Shown in pieces: positions 8,700-17,571 of a stretch of 64,000 nt of DNA. Position 1 is the first letter of the stretch; each line of letters opens with the position of its first letter. The notes beneath the pieces are model-generated. The model saw only the letters and a program-made list of their open reading frames with translations, made no database searches and was not told the origin of the DNA. The translations under genes and the position numbers were made by a program. Source of the stretch: Streptomyces sp. SID12501 (GTDB lineage: Bacteria > Actinomycetota > Actinomycetes > Streptomycetales > Streptomycetaceae); NCBI RefSeq assembly GCF_010550245.1, contig NZ_JAAGLU010000007.1, forward strand, positions 124,001 through 188,000, read 5' to 3'.

Positions 8700-9091
8700 G
8701 AGCGGCTCCTGTGGCGTGCAGCGGCCTTCCGGTGGGAGTGCACCTCCGGTGGGTTCACCACAGATGTACGGATTCGGCAGCGCCGCTGTTCAGAAACCGG
8801 ATCGTACGGCTCGCACGTGTGGGGGTCGTGCGGGTTCGGGGGTGGTGGAGCGGCCGGGGTGTGCAAGCTCAGGCATCACACAGGTTGCCGATGGGTTACC
8901 TCGCCCCGTCATGAGCATTTCACGTTAGCACCGGCCACAGGGGCCTTCCTAGGCCTTCTTCACACCTCTCCACACATGACGGGTCGTGTCCGTCAGGGGG
9001 GAATTGGGGCTTACCTCCGGTAACTTTACTTCAGAGTAAGTAAGCCGTCGAGTCATACAGCCTCATATCGAGCCGGGAGTTGCGTAGCCGT
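8700..9091. other. Divergent control region between acyl-CoA ligase and MaoC-type genes
   Basis: This 392-nt stretch has no convincing gene. It must hold the promoters of both flanking genes. The notable content is the pair of inverted repeats at 9011-9039; the rest shows no clear structure. Confidence 0.6.
9011..9039. promoter_or_regulatory. Two adjacent TetR-type operators
   Basis: TTACC-TCC-GGTAA (9011-9023) and TTACT-TCAG-AGTAA (9026-9039) are two near-identical inverted repeats with centres about 16 bp apart, 53 nt upstream of the MaoC-type start. The TetR regulator at 10103-10744 is the obvious candidate ligand. Confidence 0.55.
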
Positions 9092-9985
9092 ATGCCTGCT
9101 CACACCCTCGACCGGACACCTGCCCTCGCCCCCCTGCTGGCCCGGGGCGCCCTCCTGTCCCCCTTCAAGAAGGCCGCCCTCAACAGGCCCCGCCCGGACG
9201 CCGGCCTCCCGGACACCCGCCTCGTCCTGCCCGGCGTACGCATCGATCTCGCCCGCCTCGCCGCCTACGAGCGGGTCTGCGGATTCCCCGTCGGCGACGA
9301 CAGTCTCCCCATCACCTATCCGCACGTCCTCGGCTTCCCCCTGGCCATGCTCCTGATGACCGACCGGCACTTCCCGCTCCCGCTCCTCGGACTGGTCCAC
9401 ACCTCGGTGGAGATCATCCGCTGGCGCCCGCTCGCCGCCACCGGCACCTACGAACTCTCCGTGTACGTCGAGGAGTTGACGTCCCACCGACGCGGCACCG
9501 AGGCCGCCGTGCAGACGGAGGTGCGGGAGGGCGAGGAACTGGTGTGGGAGTCGCGGAGCACCTATCTGGCACGGCACCGGCGTGTGGAGCAGCCTGCCGC
9601 CTGCGCACCAGTGGCCGGCGCGCAGGCCACTGGTGCGCCGCCCGCCTGCGACGAACACGAGGCGCTGCCACTGGTCGCCGAATGGCGACTCGGGGAGGAC
9701 GTCGGCCGGCGGTACGCCGCCGCCTCCGGCGACCGCAACCCCATCCACCTGCACGCCCTCACCGCCCGCCTCTTCGGCTTCCGGCGCGCGATAGCCCACG
9801 GCATGTGGACCGCCGCCCGCTGCCTCGCCGCCCACGGCACCCCCCAATCGGCCCTGGTCCGGACCGACTTCAGGGCGCCGGTGCTGCTGCCGGGCGCGGT
9901 GGAGTACGGGGCGGACGGCTTCGGGAGCTTTGAGCTGCGGGGCGGGGGGCGGGTGCATCTGCGGGGTGAGGTGCGAAGGGTGTAA
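9092..9985 (+). CDS. MaoC-like (hot-dog fold) acyl-CoA hydratase
   Basis: The ATG at 9092 is used, 12 nt after GGGAG; an in-frame TTG at 9080 is too close to that site. The 297-residue product is a double hot-dog protein. The C-terminal half has the hydratase motif YAAASGDRNPIHLH with catalytic Asp and His, followed by AHGMWTAARCLA. The N-terminal hot dog is degenerate, as in actinobacterial two-domain enoyl/3-hydroxyacyl hydratases. It likely hydrates 2-enoyl-CoA or ACP intermediates. Operators for a TetR protein lie in front. Confidence 0.85.
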   Translation: MPAHTLDRTPALAPLLARGALLSPFKKAALNRPRPDAGLPDTRLVLPGVRIDLARLAAYERVCGFPVGDDSLPITYPHVLGFPLAMLLMTDRHFPLPLLGLVHTSVEIIRWRPLAATGTYELSVYVEELTSHRRGTEAAVQTEVREGEELVWESRSTYLARHRRVEQPAACAPVAGAQATGAPPACDEHEALPLVAEWRLGEDVGRRYAAASGDRNPIHLHALTARLFGFRRAIAHGMWTAARCLAAHGTPQSALVRTDFRAPVLLPGAVEYGADGFGSFELRGGGRVHLRGEVRRV

Positions 9986-10033
9986 GGGTTTTCGGTTCGG
10001 TGCCGCGCCGTCGTGGCTGGTCGCTCCCCCATC

Positions 10034-10080
10034 GCGGCGGAGCCGCAAATCAATACTTCCCCGCGCCCCTGAAGGGGGGC
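10034..10080. repeat. Intergenic repeat copy 2 (GCGGCGGAGCCGC element)
   Basis: Same GCGGC-GGA-GCCGC hairpin as at 6623, followed by CCCCGCGCCCCT and a CCCC-TGA-AGGGG hairpin. It lies between convergent genes (MaoC-type and TetR). The repeated location between convergent genes argues for a bidirectional terminator role. Confidence 0.6.
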
Positions 10081-10102
10081 CTGCGGCCACCCCTTCAGAC
10101 CT

Positions 10103-10744
10103 CTACGCCGGAGGTGACCAGGGGTTGCCCGCCATCAGGTTGTCCAGGCCCGCCCAGGCGAAGTTCATCAGGGTTGTCGCCGCCTGCCTCGCGGTGATGC
10201 CGGGGGTGGCGTTGGCCCAGGCGGCGAGGGACTCGGCGGCACCGACGAGGGCCACCGCGAGGCCGGCGACCTCGCGTTCCGGCAGTGAGGGGTCGCGGTG
10301 GGCCTCGCGGGCGGCGACCACGATCAACTGGGTGACGAACGCGACGAGTTCCTCGCGCATCACGGCGACCTCGGACGCGAACGGCTCGCCGTGCGTACGG
10401 GCCTGGAGGTGCAGCACCGACCAGCCGTCCGGGTGCTGGGCGGTGTGCGTGAAGAACGCGCGCAGACCGTCCCAGAGCTGGCGGTCGGCGGGCAGCGCCG
10501 GTTCGACGCCGGCGCGGACCGCTTCGGTGAGCGTCCTGGCCTCGCGCCGGATACAGGCGGTGAAGAGGTCTTCCTTCGAGTTCAGGTACAGATAGACCAA
10601 CGGCTTGGAGACACCGGCGAGTTCGGCGATCTCGTCCATCGACGCGGCCATGTAGCCGCGCTGACCGAAGGTCCGTACGGCGGCGTCCAGCATCTGCTGC
10701 TCACGGACGGCCCGCGGCATCCGCTTGTTCTTCACAGCACCCAT
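10103..10744 (-). CDS. TetR-family regulator
   Basis: The 213-residue protein has the TetR helix-turn-helix (MLDAAVRTFGQRGYMAASMD, then GVSKPLVYLYLNSKEDLF) at residues 17-62 and a helical ligand domain. It sits convergent to the MaoC-type gene, close behind a DUF4229 gene (27 nt gap), and may be co-transcribed with it. It probably controls the fatty-acid genes through the TTAC inverted repeats at 9011-9039; that link is inferred from proximity and symmetry only. Confidence 0.85.
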   Translation of the reverse strand: MGAVKNKRMPRAVREQQMLDAAVRTFGQRGYMAASMDEIAELAGVSKPLVYLYLNSKEDLFTACIRREARTLTEAVRAGVEPALPADRQLWDGLRAFFTHTAQHPDGWSVLHLQARTHGEPFASEVAVMREELVAFVTQLIVVAAREAHRDPSLPEREVAGLAVALVGAAESLAAWANATPGITARQAATTLMNFAWAGLDNLMAGNPWSPPA

Positions 10745-10771
10745 GGGGGCAAGGGTAGTTGGGCTCCCGGG

Positions 10772-11074
10772 TCAGGAGGGCTGACCCTGCGCGCGGGCCG
10801 CCTCGTCGACGGCCTCGTCCTCCTGGCTGCGGTTCGCGTCCAGGTTGGCCTTGACGCGGTCCACCCTCTCGACGATCTGCAACGACGCGCGGTCCCGCTC
10901 CTTGCGGAGCGCCACGAAGCTGATCGGGGCGGAGATCACCAGGGAGAGCAGGATGATCCACATGCCGTTGGAGTTGCCCAGGCCGCGCGGGGCGATACCG
11001 GAGAGGACGAGGCCCCAGACGACCAGCAGGCAGGCCACCAAGATCCCGAGGCGCATCAGCGTGTAGCGGAGCAT
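10772..11074 (-). CDS. DUF4229 membrane protein
   Basis: The 100-residue product starts at the ATG at 11074 behind a GGAAGAG ribosome-binding site. It has two transmembrane segments (about 8-24 and 38-57) separated by a short glycine-rich loop, then a charged, probably coiled-coil tail (ALRKERDRASLQIVERVDRV) ending in Glu/Asp/Ala-rich sequence. This matches the actinobacterial DUF4229 family. In streptomycetes it is commonly near menaquinone and PLD-N membrane genes, as here. Function unknown. Confidence 0.8.
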   Translation of the reverse strand: MLRYTLMRLGILVACLLVVWGLVLSGIAPRGLGNSNGMWIILLSLVISAPISFVALRKERDRASLQIVERVDRVKANLDANRSQEDEAVDEAARAQGQPS

Positions 11075-11177
11075 CTCAATCCACTCTTCCGGTTCCAAAA
11101 AGGGGCACCGTCCAGTGAAGCACGGCGAGGTTCCGATCTTGCAGGGGGGTGTACGAGGGTGTACGGGGTGCACGGGC

Positions 11178-11702
11178 TCACGACAGGGGCAGCAGCATGA
11201 TGACGTCGTCGCGGTCATCGCCGGGCGCGACCCGTATCGCGCCGGGTATGCGGCCGACCTCCTTGTAGCCGCAGGAGCCGTAGAAACGCTCCAGGCCGAG
11301 GCCGCCGCGGCAGCTGAGGCGGATCGCCTCCGTGCCCTCGAAGGTGCGGGCCGCGTCGGCCGCCGCCGACAGCAGGTCGCGCCCGTAGCCCCTGCCCTGG
11401 TGGCGGGGGTGCACCATCACCGTGTACAGCCACACCCAGTGCGCCGTCACGCGGCGGGGGTTGAAGGTGAAGAAGGCGGTCGCGGCGACCCGCCCGTCCT
11501 CGTCGTGCCCGACCAGGAGCCGGGTGATGCCGCCCGCCATCGCCGCGAAGTACTTCACCAGCTCGGGCCGGATCGCCTCCCTCTCCACAGGGGCGACGAA
11601 TCCGACGGCACCGCCCGCGTTGGAGACGTCCGCCCACAGGTCGAGGAGCCCGTCACGGAGGTCGGGGGTGACGGCGGGATCGAGGGTGAAGGTAAGGGTC
11701 AC
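11178..11702 (-). CDS. GNAT-family N-acetyltransferase
   Basis: The 174-residue product has a full GNAT fold: the acetyl-CoA-binding loop is VMVHPRHQGRGYGRDLL (Q/RxxGxG/A type) at about residues 95-111, followed by a C-terminal ERFYGSCGYKEVGRI strand. It likely transfers an acetyl group from acetyl-CoA to a small molecule or protein amine; the substrate is unknown. It lies just downstream of mqnE on the same strand, 49 nt away. Confidence 0.85.
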   Translation of the reverse strand: MTLTFTLDPAVTPDLRDGLLDLWADVSNAGGAVGFVAPVEREAIRPELVKYFAAMAGGITRLLVGHDEDGRVAATAFFTFNPRRVTAHWVWLYTVMVHPRHQGRGYGRDLLSAAADAARTFEGTEAIRLSCRGGLGLERFYGSCGYKEVGRIPGAIRVAPGDDRDDVIMLLPLS

Positions 11703-11751
11703 GGAACAAGAGTACCCATTACCGCACTCGTGTTCACACCCGCACCCGCAC

Positions 11752-12921
11752 TCACACCCGCATCGGCTGCGGCGAATCCCGGCGCGCCGGGTCCGGACCG
11801 TCGTACTCCCGGATGATCTCGTACCGCGTGTTGCGCTCCACCGGACGGAAGCCGGCGTCCCGGATCAGGTCGAGCAGGTCCTCGCGGGTGAGCTTGTTGG
11901 GGGTGCCGTAGTTGTCGGCGTCGTGGGTGATCTTGTACTCGACGACCGAGCCGTCCATGTCGTCGGCGCCGTGCTGCAGGGCGAGCTGGGCGGTCTGGAC
12001 GCCGTGCATGACCCAGAAGACCTTGACGTGCGGGACGTTGTCGAACAGCAGCCTCGACACCGCGAAGGTCTTGAGAGCCTCCGCGCCGGTGGCCATCTGC
12101 GTGCGCGCCTGGAGGCGGTTCCTGACCTTGCCGTCCTTCATGTCGACGAAGTCGTGCTGGTAGCGCAGCGGGATGAAGACCTGGAAGCCGCCGGTCTCGT
12201 CCTGGAGTTCACGCAGGCGCAGGACGTGGTCCACCCGGTGGCGCGGCTCCTCGATGTGGCCGTAGAGCATCGTGGACGGGGTCTTGAGACCCTTCTCGTG
12301 CGCGAGGCGGTGGATGCGCGACCAGTCCTCCCAGTGCGTCCGGTGGTCGACGATGTGCTCGCGGACCTCCCAGTCGAAGATCTCGGCGCCGCCGCCGGTC
12401 AGCGACTCAAGACCCGCGTCGATGAGCTCGTCGAGGATCTCCGACGCCGACAGGCCGCTGATCGTCTCGAAGTGGTGGATCTCCGTCGCCGTGAACGCCT
12501 TGAGGGAGACGCTCGGCAGGGCCGCCTTCAACTCCCGCAGGGAGCGCGGGTAGTACCGCCACGGGAGGCTCGGGTGCAGGCCGTTGACGATGTGCAGCTC
12601 GGTGAGGTTCTCGCCCTCCATCGCCTTGGCTAGCTTGACCGCCTCCTCGATGCGCATCGTGTACGCGTCCTTCTCGCCCGGCTTGCGCTGGAACGAGCAG
12701 TAGGCGCAGGAGGCGGTGCACACGTTGGTCATGTTGAGGTGCCGGTTGACGTTGAAGTGGACGACGTCACCGTTCTTACGGGTCCGCACCTCGTGCGCCA
12801 GCCCGCCGAGCCAGGCCAGGTCGTCCGACTCGTACAGCGCGATGCCGTCCTCGCGGGTCAGCCGCTCACCGGCCCTGACCTTCTCCTCCAGCTCGCGCTT
12901 GAGCCCGACGTCCATGCTCAT
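11752..12921 (-). CDS. mqnE: Aminodeoxyfutalosine synthase
   Basis: The 389-residue radical SAM enzyme carries the cluster motif C68-x3-C72-x2-C75 (NVCTASCAYC). Family motifs include NLTELHIVNGLHPSLPW, TEIHHF and the C-terminal DNYGTPNKLTREDL block. It adds the SAM-derived 5'-deoxyadenosyl radical to a 3-carboxyvinyl-oxybenzoate in the futalosine route to menaquinone. Its neighbours (UbiX-, UbiA- and UbiD-type genes at 13612-17475) belong to the same pathway, which makes the assignment very secure. Confidence 0.95.
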   Translation of the reverse strand: MSMDVGLKRELEEKVRAGERLTREDGIALYESDDLAWLGGLAHEVRTRKNGDVVHFNVNRHLNMTNVCTASCAYCSFQRKPGEKDAYTMRIEEAVKLAKAMEGENLTELHIVNGLHPSLPWRYYPRSLRELKAALPSVSLKAFTATEIHHFETISGLSASEILDELIDAGLESLTGGGAEIFDWEVREHIVDHRTHWEDWSRIHRLAHEKGLKTPSTMLYGHIEEPRHRVDHVLRLRELQDETGGFQVFIPLRYQHDFVDMKDGKVRNRLQARTQMATGAEALKTFAVSRLLFDNVPHVKVFWVMHGVQTAQLALQHGADDMDGSVVEYKITHDADNYGTPNKLTREDLLDLIRDAGFRPVERNTRYEIIREYDGPDPARRDSPQPMRV

Positions 12922-13006
12922 CCCTCGCTCATCCCTCTCCCAGACAGATTTCCTGCGGACCTCGTAAACCGTACTCCCCCACCCTTCGGGCGGGAGGGGC
13001 CCCCAT

Positions 13007-13023
13007 CAGGCACTTCGTGCCTG
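13007..13023 (-). terminator. Hairpin downstream of the Lrp gene
   Basis: CAGGCAC-TTC-GTGCCTG is a perfect 7-bp stem with a 3-nt loop, starting 6 nt after the Lrp stop. A second GC-rich imperfect hairpin (about 12975-12998) follows. Together they separate the Lrp gene from mqnE. Confidence 0.6.
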
Positions 13024-13028
13024 TACCC

Positions 13029-13484
13029 CTACGGCTCTTCCGGCAGCTCACCGACCCTGTTCTCCCACTTCGTGGAGAGCACGATGGTCGTACGGGTCCT
13101 GGAGACGCCCGCGGTCCCGCTGAGCCGCCGGATGGTCTTCTCCAGCCCGTCGACGTCGCTCGCCCGCACCTTGAGCATGAACGAGTCGTCGCCCGCGATG
13201 AACCAGCAGTCCTCGATCTCACCGAGGTCCCGCATACGGCGTGCCACGTCCTCGTGGTCGGCCGCGTCGGAGAGCGAGATACCGATGAGGGCGATGACGC
13301 CGAGGCCGAGCGAGGCGGAGTCGACGGTGGCGCGGTACCCGGTGATGACACCGGCCGCCTCCAGCCGGTTGATGCGGTCGGTGACACTGGGTCCCGACAG
13401 ACCGACGAGGCGCCCCAGCTCGGCGTAGGAGGCCCGGCCGTTCTCTCTCAGGGCCTGGATGAGCTGCCTGTCCACGGCGTCCAT
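13029..13484 (-). CDS. Lrp/AsnC-family regulator
   Basis: The ATG at 13484 gives a 151-residue protein starting MDAVDRQLIQALRENGRAS, the classic Lrp N-terminus; upstream frame sequence is not protein-like. The winged helix (YAELGRLVGLSGPSVTDRIN) is followed by an RAM/Lrp ligand-binding domain (VIALIGISLS, DCWFIAGDDSFMLKV). It lies between mqnE and the UbiX-type gene and may respond to an amino acid. Its upstream region holds a striking phased CTGA repeat that could be its own operator array. Confidence 0.9.
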   Translation of the reverse strand: MDAVDRQLIQALRENGRASYAELGRLVGLSGPSVTDRINRLEAAGVITGYRATVDSASLGLGVIALIGISLSDAADHEDVARRMRDLGEIEDCWFIAGDDSFMLKVRASDVDGLEKTIRRLSGTAGVSRTRTTIVLSTKWENRVGELPEEP

Positions 13485-13510
13485 GCGATCGAGCCTTCCG
13501 ATGAAGAGTC

Positions 13511-13571
13511 CTGAAGAATGCTGAACATTTCTGAAGACTGCTGAGGTACTCAAGTACTGAGGTTCCTGAAG
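13511..13571. repeat. Phased CTGA repeat array upstream of Lrp
   Basis: CTGA(A/G) occurs at 13511, 13521, 13531 and 13541, exactly 10 bp apart, then at 13557 and 13566. The inverted repeat GTACT-CA-AGTAC occupies 13546-13557. It lies 27 nt upstream of the Lrp start. Exact helical phasing suits an oligomeric Lrp-type protein. Confidence 0.55.
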
Positions 13572-13611
13572 GTGATGAGTGGTACTGCCAGTTGCTGATA
13601 CGTACGCCGGC

Positions 13612-14340
13612 TCAGTCGTTATCAGCACGGGACGTACGGGACTGCCCGGCCCCGCCGCCGAGTTCGCCCTTCCAGCGGCGGTACAGCCCGTGCGGGACGC
13701 CCGCCGCGTCGAGCACGCGCCCGGCCACGAAGTCCACGAGGTCCTGGATGTGGGTGGCACCGGCGTAGAAGGCGGGCGAGGCCGGGACGACGCTCGCGCC
13801 GGCGTCGTCCAGGGTCACCAGGTGACGGAGGGTCTGCCCGTTCAACGGGGCCTCCCGTACGGCGACGACGAGAGTGCGCCGTTCCTTGAGGGTGACACTG
13901 GCCGCCCGCTGCAACAGGTCCTTCGACAGCCCGAGCGCGACCCCGGCCACGCAGGCCGTTGAGGCGGGCACGATCAGCATCCCCTTGGTGGCGTACGACC
14001 CCGAGGAGGGCCCGGCCGCCAGATCCCCGGCACTCCAGTGCCGTACGCCGCTGATGTGCACGTCGAAGGTGTCGGGCTTGCCGTCGGCGCCCCGGGACAG
14101 CCATTCCCGCAGGTCGTCCTGCCAGTGGGCGTCCCGGAAGGAGATCCCGGTCTCGTCGAGCAGCGTGAGCCGGGAGGCCCGGGACACGACCAGGTCGACG
14201 CTCTCGCCCGCGTCGAGAAGAGCGCGCAGCACTGAGGCGGCGTAAGGCGTGCCGGAGGCGCCGGACACCCCCACGATCCAAGGCGCACGCGGCGTCTCTC
14301 CTGGCTTGAGTGGGTTCACGACACGGAGCTTATCCGGCAT
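13612..14340 (-). CDS. ubiX: UbiX-type flavin prenyltransferase (menaquinone pathway)
   Basis: The 242-residue product has the UbiX/PAD flavoprotein signature: VGVSGASGTPYAASVLRALL near the N-terminus, the LVVSRASRLTL segment, MLIVPASTACVAGVALGLS and the C-terminal VLDAAGVPHGLYRRWKG. UbiX enzymes prenylate FMN to make the cofactor of UbiD decarboxylases; the partner here is the UbiD-type gene at 16018. In futalosine-pathway bacteria this gene is also called mqnM. The start could be the GTG ten codons-scale downstream, since no ribosome-binding site precedes the ATG at 14340. Confidence 0.9.
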   Translation of the reverse strand: MPDKLRVVNPLKPGETPRAPWIVGVSGASGTPYAASVLRALLDAGESVDLVVSRASRLTLLDETGISFRDAHWQDDLREWLSRGADGKPDTFDVHISGVRHWSAGDLAAGPSSGSYATKGMLIVPASTACVAGVALGLSKDLLQRAASVTLKERRTLVVAVREAPLNGQTLRHLVTLDDAGASVVPASPAFYAGATHIQDLVDFVAGRVLDAAGVPHGLYRRWKGELGGGAGQSRTSRADND

Positions 14341-14873
14341 CGTGAGGTGGGAACCGGGCGAGGCCGCCCGGGCGTTCTCTGTGGGGGGCGAGTTGATTCG
14401 CCCGTCATGGGCGGGCGGGGGTTGCCACTGCTCGCCAAGGAGTGCGCACGAGGTCGAATTAGCTCGATCGTGTGATCGTCGGCTTCGGGGCTTGCGGCGC
14501 CCTGGGCCGTTCGGGCTAACGTGGTCGTGCGACCTGGGACACCGGGTACGGCGTCAGCGTGCGGGGCCCCTGCTCCACCTGTGGATGGTTCAGGGCCTCC
14601 CCGTCGCCTCTGGCCGTATCTATTTGGCCAGGTCGTGAGGGAACTGGCCTCCCGGGCCCGGACCACGCACAGGATGCGTGTCACCTCCCCGGGGTCGAGT
14701 ACGCCGGGGACCAGCTCGCCCAAGACCGTTCGGGGCGCGCGGCTGAACGGACTCACTCCCGCTCAGTCCACAGGAACGGTCTGTCATGTGGGGCAAGTGG
14801 AACGCGGCGAGAACGGGCCGGGCCGGTGCTGGTTCTGGTTCTGGTCCGTCACAAAGTGACCGGCTCACGCGTG
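14341..14873. other. Gene-poor stretch before the rhomboid remnant
   Basis: No open frame here looks like a protein family I recognise on either strand. The sequence probably contains the UbiX-type promoter near 14341-14400; the rest looks like decayed coding DNA next to the rhomboid fragment. Confidence 0.5.
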
Positions 14874-15071
14874 ATGGCGAGTTGTCCGGCGGCCTGCTGT
14901 CCGGGGGCGAAGGCCGCAGCCAAGCTGATGCTCGGCTGGGTGGCGCTGCTGTGGCTGCTGGAGGTTGTCGACGTGGTGAGCGGCCACGCGCTGGACGGCC
15001 TCGGCATCAGACCCCGCGGGGCCCGGAAGGGGCCGTGGAGGGCCCGGTCGTGGGTGTCCTCCGTGCCATGA
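14874..15071 (+). pseudogene. Rhomboid-family protease remnant (N-terminal fragment)
   Basis: The 65-codon fragment contains the start of a streptomycete rhomboid protein: a short leader, then KLMLGWVALLWLLEVVDVV (first transmembrane helix), SGHALDGLGIRPR, and then an abrupt loss of similarity and a stop at 15069. In intact proteins this is followed by the six-helix catalytic core with Ser-His, all missing here. No usable ribosome-binding site is visible. It lies between the UbiX- and UbiA-type genes. The family call rests on my recognition of the first helix and its flank, so it is moderately secure. Confidence 0.5.
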
Positions 15072-15091
15072 CCTGGCATGAGCTGGCCTGA

Positions 15092-15109
15092 CCCGATCAC
15101 TCGATCGGG
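15092..15109 (-). terminator. Hairpin after mqnP
   Basis: CCCGATC-ACTC-GATCGGG forms a perfect 7-bp stem with a 4-nt loop only 4 nt past the stop codon of the UbiA-type gene on the minus strand. Confidence 0.6.
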
Positions 15110-15112
15110 TGG

Positions 15113-16021
15113 TCAGACGGTGAGCCCACGGACGACCAGATCGAGCAGCGCGCACCCGAAAAGAGCGATGCCGATGAACCCGTTGACCGAGAAGAACGCC
15201 CGGTTCAGCCGCGACAGGTCATGCGGCCGCACGATCCTGTGCTCGTACACGAACGCGCCCGCCACGATCACCAGCCCCAGCCAGAAGAACGCCCCCGCGT
15301 CCGTGACCAGCGCGTACCAGACGAACAGGCCGGTCGTCAGCGCGTGGCAGACCCGGGCGCTCCACACCGCCGCCGGGATGCCGAAGCGGGCCGGTACCGA
15401 CAGCACGCCGGTCTCGCGGTCGGTGTCGACGTCCTGGCAGGCGTAGATCAGGTCGAAGCCGCCGATCCAGATGCCGACCGCCAGCCCCAGGATCACCGCG
15501 TCCCAGGACCACTCCCCCGTGATCGCCAGCCAGCCGCCGACCGGGCCCATGGCCTGGGCGAGGCCCAGGATGGCCTGGGGGAAGTTCGTGAACCGTTTGC
15601 CGTACGGATACACCACCATCGGGATCACCGCGACGGGGGCGAGGGCCAGGCACAGGGGGTTCAGGAGGGCCGCCGAGCCGAGGAAGACGACGACGGCGAT
15701 CAGGGCACCGGTCCAGGCGTGCTTCACCGACATCGCGCCCGTGACCAGTTCACGGTGGGCCGTGCGCGGGTTACGGGCGTCGATCTCCCGGTCGATGATC
15801 CGGTTGACCGCCATCGCGAAGGTGCGCAGGCCGACCATGCAGACGGTGACCAGGAGCAGTCGGCCCCAGTGGATGTTCCTGTCCGTCTGGAACATCGCCG
15901 TCAGCGCCGCGATGTAGGCGAAGGGCAGTGCGAAGATCGAGTGTTCGATCATCACCAGGCGCAGGAACGCCTTCGTGCGGCCCGGCTGGGGCAGTGCGGC
16001 GGATGCGGATGCGGAGCTCAC
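15113..16021 (-). CDS. mqnP: UbiA-type prenyltransferase for menaquinone
   Basis: The GTG at 16021 overlaps the stop of the UbiD-type gene by 4 nt (GTGA), so the two are translationally coupled; the product is 302 residues. It has eight or nine transmembrane helices and the two Asp-rich prenyl-diphosphate motifs: [15 protein letters not shown] (N/DxxxD) and [14 protein letters not shown]. It attaches the polyprenyl chain to the futalosine-derived naphthoate ring precursor in the membrane. Context with mqnL, ubiX and mqnE makes the menaquinone role secure. Confidence 0.92.
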   Translation of the reverse strand: MSSASASAALPQPGRTKAFLRLVMIEHSIFALPFAYIAALTAMFQTDRNIHWGRLLLVTVCMVGLRTFAMAVNRIIDREIDARNPRTAHRELVTGAMSVKHAWTGALIAVVVFLGSAALLNPLCLALAPVAVIPMVVYPYGKRFTNFPQAILGLAQAMGPVGGWLAITGEWSWDAVILGLAVGIWIGGFDLIYACQDVDTDRETGVLSVPARFGIPAAVWSARVCHALTTGLFVWYALVTDAGAFFWLGLVIVAGAFVYEHRIVRPHDLSRLNRAFFSVNGFIGIALFGCALLDLVVRGLTV

Positions 16022-17475
16022 AGACCGTATTCCTTCCAGCGTCTGTCGACCTTGGCCGCCGTGTCCGGGTCGGACACGACCATCTCCGGCCAGCCGCCGT
16101 CCCGTGTGTACCCCTCCTCGGGCCACTTGCGGGTCGCGTCGATGCCCGCCTTGCCGCCCCAGAACTGCTGGTAGGAGGCGTGGTCGAGGTGGTCGACCGG
16201 TCCTTCGACGACGGTCAGGTCGCGGCCGTAGTCCGTGTTGCCGAGGGCGCGCCAGGCGACTTCGTGCAGGTCATGGACGTCGCAGTCCGAGTCGACGACC
16301 ACGATCAGCTTGGTCAGGGACATCATGTGGGCGCCCCAGACCGCGTGCATCACCTTCTGCGCGTGTTTGGGGTACTTCTTGTCGATCGAGACGATCGCGC
16401 AGTTGTGGAAGCCGCCCGACTCGGGGAGGTGGTAGTCCACGATGTCCGGGACGATGATCTTCAACAGGGGGAGGAAGAACCTCTCCGTGGCCCGGCCCAG
16501 CGGGCCGTCCTCCGTCGGCGGCCTGCCCACGACGATCGACTGGAGCAGCGGACGCCGCCGCATCGTCACGCAGTCGATGGTGAGCGCCGGGAAGGGCTCC
16601 TGCGGGGTGTAGAAGCCCGTGTGGTCGCCGAAGGGCCCCTCGGGCAGCATCTCGCCCGGCTCCAGCCAGCCCTCCAGCACCACCTCCGCCTGCGCCGGCA
16701 CCTGCAGCGGCACCGTCTGGCAGTCGACCATCTCGATCCGCTTGCCGGCGATGAACCCGGCGAACAGGTATTCGTCGATGTCACCGGGGAGGGGCGCGGT
16801 GGACGCGTAGGTGACGGCGGGCGGGCAGCCGAACGCGATGGCGACCGGCAGCCGCTCACCCTTGCGGGCCGCCACCTGGTAGTGGTTCCGGCTGTCCTTG
16901 TGGATCTGCCAGTGCATCCCGATCGTGCGCTTGTCGTGCCGCTGGAGGCGGTAGAGACCGAGGTTGCGTACGCCGGACTCCGGGTCCTTGGTGTGTGTCA
17001 GCCCCAGGTTGAAGAAGGAGCCGCCGTCCTCGGGCCAGGTGAAGAGCGCCGGGAGGCGGTCGAGGTCCACCTCGTCGCCCTTGAGGACGACCTCCTGGAC
17101 CGGCGCGTTGTCCGACTTCACCTTCTTCGGCGGTACGTGCGTCATCGCGCCGAGCTTGCCGAAGGCCTCCCGCACACCCACGAACCCCTGCGGCAGCTCG
17201 GGCTTCAGCAGCCCGCCGATCCGGTCGCTGATGTCCGCGTACGACTTCAGCCCCAGCGACTTGAGCAGCCGCCGGTCGGTGCCGAACACGTTCATCGCCA
17301 GCGGCATCGCCGACCCGCGCACGTTCTCGAAGAGCAGCGCGGGCCCGCCTGCCTTCTGCACGCGGTCGACGATCTCCCCGACCTCCAGGTACGGGTCCAC
17401 CTCGGCCTTGATGCGCTTGAGGTCGCCCTCGCGCTCCAGCGCCCTGAGCAGGGAGCGAAGATCGTCGTAAGCCAT
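16018..17475 (-). CDS. mqnL: UbiD-type menaquinone biosynthesis decarboxylase
   Basis: The 485-residue protein is a full-length UbiD family decarboxylase: [20 protein letters not shown] at the start, then VFGTDRR, the Glu-Arg-rich central barrel ([18 protein letters not shown] contains conserved E and H) and the C-terminal [14 protein letters not shown]. It needs prenylated FMN made by the UbiX-type protein encoded at 13612. It removes a carboxylate from the naphthoate ring in the futalosine pathway. First gene of an operon with mqnP. Confidence 0.93.
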   Translation of the reverse strand: MAYDDLRSLLRALEREGDLKRIKAEVDPYLEVGEIVDRVQKAGGPALLFENVRGSAMPLAMNVFGTDRRLLKSLGLKSYADISDRIGGLLKPELPQGFVGVREAFGKLGAMTHVPPKKVKSDNAPVQEVVLKGDEVDLDRLPALFTWPEDGGSFFNLGLTHTKDPESGVRNLGLYRLQRHDKRTIGMHWQIHKDSRNHYQVAARKGERLPVAIAFGCPPAVTYASTAPLPGDIDEYLFAGFIAGKRIEMVDCQTVPLQVPAQAEVVLEGWLEPGEMLPEGPFGDHTGFYTPQEPFPALTIDCVTMRRRPLLQSIVVGRPPTEDGPLGRATERFFLPLLKIIVPDIVDYHLPESGGFHNCAIVSIDKKYPKHAQKVMHAVWGAHMMSLTKLIVVVDSDCDVHDLHEVAWRALGNTDYGRDLTVVEGPVDHLDHASYQQFWGGKAGIDATRKWPEEGYTRDGGWPEMVVSDPDTAAKVDRRWKEYGL

Positions 17476-17571
17476 GCGTTCCAGTATCCGTTACGCACTA
17501 CCCTGGACTGGTCAGCGGGGGCCGGACGCGACCGTCAACGTGCCCGGACAGCTACTCAAGGGGACCTATAC

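Noticed and set aside
7611..9023. Long plus-strand open frame (470 codons)
   Set aside because: It lies antisense to the acyl-CoA ligase, which has all its motifs; typical high-GC shadow.
15928..17520. N-terminal part of a 677-codon plus-strand frame
   Set aside because: Antisense to mqnL and mqnP; only the last 129 codons from 17572 look like a real protein.
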